From NCBI GenBank assembly GCA_030586155.1, contig CP130741.1, positions 1,730,680 to 1,794,679 of the forward strand: DNA of 64,000 nucleotides, given 5' to 3'. Below, in pieces: positions 60,988 to 64,000 of this stretch. The notes under the pieces are model-generated. The model was not told the DNA's origin. It did no database searches and was given only the letters and a program-made list of their open reading frames with translations. The first letter of the stretch is position 1. Every line of letters starts with the position of its first letter. The stretch comes from Eubacteriaceae bacterium ES3. GTDB lineage: Bacteria; Bacillota; Clostridia; Eubacteriales; Eubacteriaceae. A program made the translations under genes and the position numbers.

Positions 60988-62886
60988 TTAAAAGTCAATA
61001 TATCCAGTTCCTGCACTTACATTGTCAATAAACACTTCATAAACTTGTCGACCATAGCCTTCAACTTTTACTGTGAAACTATCATCTGACATATTCGTAC
61101 CTTCATATACTACAGTTTCTGTTTTGTCTGCTGCATAAAGGATAACTTTAACATCAACTGATTCAGCTGGTGATAAAGAAGAATAATCGGTTAAATCAAT
61201 AGTTAGTTTCTGAGTAGAAATCAGTCCGCTGCTCACGACCAAATTTACAATAGTATTTCTATCCACAGATTGTTCCGCAGTCAAACTTTGCTCTATGACC
61301 AGGCCTTCTGCCAAAGAATCACTGGGTTCATAGGTAATTGTACCCACCGTTAAACCTGCATTAGTTAAACTGTTGCGAGCATCCGCCTCAGCTGTTCCAA
61401 CCACATCCGGAACGGTCGCCAAATCTTGACCTTTACTGACATAAATCGTTACTTTTGTTCCTTCGTTTGCTGAAGTATTGCCAGCCGGATTCATTTGAAA
61501 AACAATATCGGCGGCGTAACTGGCATTAAATTCCCGCTTAATCTCGCCAACTAGAAAGCCCGCTGATTCAATAGCTTTTACCGCATCAGTTTCACTGCTT
61601 CCAACAACATTTGGTATTTCTGCAGATTTTATACCCTGACTGACTGTAACACTAACAGTTTTTCCCGATTCAATTTCCTGCTTACTTTCAGGTGATTGTG
61701 ATATTATTCTCCCAGCTTCAACTTCTGAGTTATAGACTTCTTTTTCAACCTGGATATTTAGATCAACTTGCTGCAAAGCTGTCGTTGCTTCAGAAACAGT
61801 CATTCCTGTAATATCAGGTACGGTAACAGTTTTACCACGCATAAAAGCAAAGGCGATTAATCCTATAACGGCTACAGCAATTAGAGCCAAAGCAATAAAA
61901 AGTGGTTTTTTTGATTTTGCTTTATTTTTCTGAATACGGGTTTCGTTTTCCTGTTCTTCTAGTTCATCAACAGAGAAATCACCAGTATTTTCTACATGAA
62001 ACACCCCTTCCCGATAGACATGGGTATCATTGCGATTACTTCCATATCCGTCATTTCCCGAAGACACAACTCCTTCAAGAATTTGATCCAGATCATCTAA
62101 CAGTTCATCAACATTCTGATAACGATCATCAGGTTTTTTTTCTGTTAATTTCATTACGATCCGGTTTACTTTTTCTGGGATTTTGGGTTCTATTTTTTTT
62201 GGTGGTATCAGATCTTCCTGTATATGCTTTATTGCGATTGTCACAGTATTTTCCTCGTCAAAAGGAAGTTTACCAGTAAGTAATTCATAATACAGAATTC
62301 CCAAAGAATATAAGTCAGAACGCTCATCTACAAAGCCTCCTCTAGCTTGTTCAGGAGATATATAGTGAACAGAACCCATCGTCTGATTTGTCATCGTTAC
62401 AGTAGAACTTGTTATTGCTCTAGCTATTCCAAAATCTGCTACTTTAGGAACCAGATCTCTAGTCAACAAAATATTGTGTGGTTTAATATCACGATGAATG
62501 ATTTTATTTTCATGGGCACACCTCAGAGCATTGGAAATATCAACTAAGAATCGCGTCGCTTCAACATAGTCAATTTTACCCTTTCGCAGTAAATATTGTT
62601 TTAATGTTATCCCATCAACATACTCCATAATAATATAATATATATTATCCTGAACGCCAACATCATAAACACCAACGATATTGGGGTGAGAAAGACAAGC
62701 TACTGCCTGTGATTCTCGATCAAACTTTTTTATAAATTGTTCACTCTCTGTATATTCTTCGCGCAGCACTTTAACCGCTACATATCGATTGAGTTTTAAA
62801 TCTCTGGCTTTATAAACGTAAGCCATCCCACCTCGCCCTATCAGTTCGACGATTTCGTACCGCTTCCCCAATGTTCTACTGAGCAT
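60988..62886 (-). CDS. prkC: PASTA-domain serine/threonine protein kinase PrkC
   Basis: Membrane kinase that senses muropeptides, 632 aa. The kinase domain (about 10-270) has GRGGMAYVYKA, VAVKVL, the catalytic HRDIKPHNILL (about 134) and DFGIA. A linker and one membrane helix (about 328-350) precede three PASTA repeats (about 353-418, 419-486, 487-554). A further 75-residue beta-rich tail of unknown type ends the protein. It overlaps the cognate phosphatase gene by 11 bases. Confidence 0.95.
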   Translation of the reverse strand: MLSRTLGKRYEIVELIGRGGMAYVYKARDLKLNRYVAVKVLREEYTESEQFIKKFDRESQAVACLSHPNIVGVYDVGVQDNIYYIIMEYVDGITLKQYLLRKGKIDYVEATRFLVDISNALRCAHENKIIHRDIKPHNILLTRDLVPKVADFGIARAITSSTVTMTNQTMGSVHYISPEQARGGFVDERSDLYSLGILYYELLTGKLPFDEENTVTIAIKHIQEDLIPPKKIEPKIPEKVNRIVMKLTEKKPDDRYQNVDELLDDLDQILEGVVSSGNDGYGSNRNDTHVYREGVFHVENTGDFSVDELEEQENETRIQKNKAKSKKPLFIALALIAVAVIGLIAFAFMRGKTVTVPDITGMTVSEATTALQQVDLNIQVEKEVYNSEVEAGRIISQSPESKQEIESGKTVSVTVSQGIKSAEIPNVVGSSETDAVKAIESAGFLVGEIKREFNASYAADIVFQMNPAGNTSANEGTKVTIYVSKGQDLATVPDVVGTAEADARNSLTNAGLTVGTITYEPSDSLAEGLVIEQSLTAEQSVDRNTIVNLVVSSGLISTQKLTIDLTDYSSLSPAESVDVKVILYAADKTETVVYEGTNMSDDSFTVKVEGYGRQVYEVFIDNVSAGTGYIDF

Positions 62887-63622
62887 CTGTCACTCCTTCC
62901 AGGGGTTTGAACAACACCACAGTGATGTTATCCTTGCCTCCATTTATATTTGCTGTGTCTATTAATAATTTTGCGCCATCTTCTAAACTGTTCTGATTTA
63001 CTATATCCTTAATTGCTTCATCTGAAACCATATTAAAAAGACCGTCTGAACAAACAAGATATTTTACACCGGCCTTAACAGGATACCTGTAAATATCAAC
63101 GTTAACGGAAGTATCGGTCCCCAAAGCTCTAGTAATAACATTCTTCTGTGGATGAATATCCGCTTCTTCCTGAGTAATCTTTCCTTCATCAACTAAAATT
63201 TGCACTAGTGAATGATCTTTCGTTAAACGAATAATTTCCTGGTCTGAAATTAGATAAGTACGGCTGTCACCAACATGACAGATACACATTTCATTTCCGT
63301 CAACAATACACATAGTCAATGTTGTTGCCATACCTAAGCGCGCTGGCTCATCATCACTGACTTTTTTCAACTCCTGATTAATATCGTTAACAAAGGTCAT
63401 CATTTCTTCAGAATCAAAATAATTTCTGATTCGCGATAAATTATTTTTTATGAAATCCACTGCCGTTTGACTGGCAACTTCTCCACTGCGATGACCTCCT
63501 AAACCATCTGCTACTGCAAATACATAGGATACTCGATCAATATTTTTGATCGTTGCCGCTAAATAGGCATCCTGATTGACTTTTCTTTGTGTTCCTACAT
63601 TGGAACCGTAGGCACATTTCAT
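62876..63622 (-). CDS. prpC: PP2C-type Ser/Thr phosphatase PrpC/Stp1
   Basis: Metal-dependent phosphatase reversing PrkC, 248 aa. Motifs: RKVNQDAYL, VADGLGGHRSGEVAS (about 38), CHVGDSRTYLI (about 122), LVCSDGLFN (about 190) and GGKDNITVVL (about 228). Overlaps rlmN (ATGA) and prkC. Confidence 0.95.
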   Translation of the reverse strand: MKCAYGSNVGTQRKVNQDAYLAATIKNIDRVSYVFAVADGLGGHRSGEVASQTAVDFIKNNLSRIRNYFDSEEMMTFVNDINQELKKVSDDEPARLGMATTLTMCIVDGNEMCICHVGDSRTYLISDQEIIRLTKDHSLVQILVDEGKITQEEADIHPQKNVITRALGTDTSVNVDIYRYPVKAGVKYLVCSDGLFNMVSDEAIKDIVNQNSLEDGAKLLIDTANINGGKDNITVVLFKPLEGVTDAQ

Positions 63623-64000
63623 ATAATCACCTTATCCCTATTTTTTTTTCGTAGTTGACCGCATGCTGCATCGATCTCACTTCCTAATTTTCGTCGCATA
63701 GTCACGTTTATACCACTTGATTGGAGACGCTTAAAAAACTGTTTACCAGAGAGGCTATTTTTGTAAGGCAATCCTTCCACCTCATTTAGGCCGATTAAAT
63801 TCAGATGATGCGGTCTTCCTTTGAAAATGCGAATAATTTCTTCCAGATCACTTTCCTGATCGTTAAAACCTTCAATTAGAGCGTATTCATAGGTAATACG
63901 TCTTCCCGTCAGATTAAAATAATCATCACAGCTTTTGAGCAGATCTGGCAGGATGTATTTCTTAGCGATTGGCATAATTTGTTCCCGTTTCTTCTGAAAG
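63619..64000 (-). CDS. rlmN: 23S rRNA (adenine2503-C2)-methyltransferase RlmN, C-terminal part
   Basis: Radical-SAM methyltransferase; only the C-terminal 126 residues lie in the window, open to base 64000 (reading FQKKREQIMPIAKKY). YEYALIEGFNDQ, NLIGLNEVEG and the C-terminal LRKKLGSEIDAACGQLR-type block, seen as LGSEIDAACGQLR with its conserved mechanistic Cys (about 17 residues from the end), identify RlmN. The start and the CxxxCxxC cluster lie outside the window. Confidence 0.93.
   Translation of the reverse strand, partial: FQKKREQIMPIAKKYILPDLLKSCDDYFNLTGRRITYEYALIEGFNDQESDLEEIIRIFKGRPHHLNLIGLNEVEGLPYKNSLSGKQFFKRLQSSGINVTMRRKLGSEIDAACGQLRKKNRDKVII

Overview
The window reads as a chromosomal segment of a strictly anaerobic, low-G+C Firmicute of the acetogen type, most likely Acetobacterium or a close relative in the Eubacteriaceae. 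The pointers are a Sporomusa-type electron-bifurcating transhydrogenase (StnABC-like, 43137-48910), an hcp/asrABC cluster, rubredoxin, the gram-positive order rlmN-prpC-prkC-rsgA-thiN, Asp23-DAK2-recG-rsmD-coaD, and strong Shine-Dalgarno sites with frequent ATGA overlaps. The genus is an inference from gene content; no rRNA is present.

Layout. 1-6348: 3' part of malQ, then a livKHMGF-type ABC importer. 6408-11597: a minus-strand polyphosphate operon (ppx, ppk1 and a second Ppx/GppA protein whose active-site motifs are eroded). 11685-18687: rubredoxin, ROK sugar kinase, a GntR/ABC-transporter operon with a perfect operator palindrome, a UbiB-type kinase with a phasin-like partner, and a flavodoxin/SCP2-like/membrane fusion. 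18810-27861: a sigma-54-controlled locus with a large palindromic activator site, a -24/-12 promoter, a DUF362 protein, an AcoR-like activator, LipB, a free-standing lipoyl domain, an SDR, an acyl-AMP ligase fused to an ACP, LarB and LarC. I do not recognise this combination and regard it as the best candidate for an undescribed pathway.

27945-35761: a tRNA-Arg(ACG) gene with what looks like a 7.7-kb integrated island at its 3' end. The last 12 bases of the tRNA plus one more are repeated at 35749-35761, and a 15-base repeat lies just inside both ends. The island holds a cupin, a Crp/Fnr regulator, a split permease with a fused ferredoxin, hcp and asrABC, apparently for nitrosative stress and sulfite reduction. 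Two related palindromes fit class II activator positions on the divergent permease and hcp promoters. It carries no integrase.

36160-43039: a VOC protein, a DUF4349 membrane protein, a sortase-type surface protein (NPKTG), a NYN/LOTUS protein, CheX and a receiver-CheX fusion, and a DHH phosphoesterase. 43137-51301: stnCBA and ilvBN, all on the minus strand. 51498-64000: a DUF362-ferredoxin protein, CvfB-like, a coiled-coil protein, coaD, rsmD, recG, DAK2, Asp23, divergent rpmB, then thiN, rsgA, prkC, prpC and the 3' part of rlmN, which runs off the window.

Several starts differ from the longest open frame because the ribosome-binding site selects an internal codon; these are stated per gene. 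Functional calls come from reading motifs and order by eye; no database search was done.
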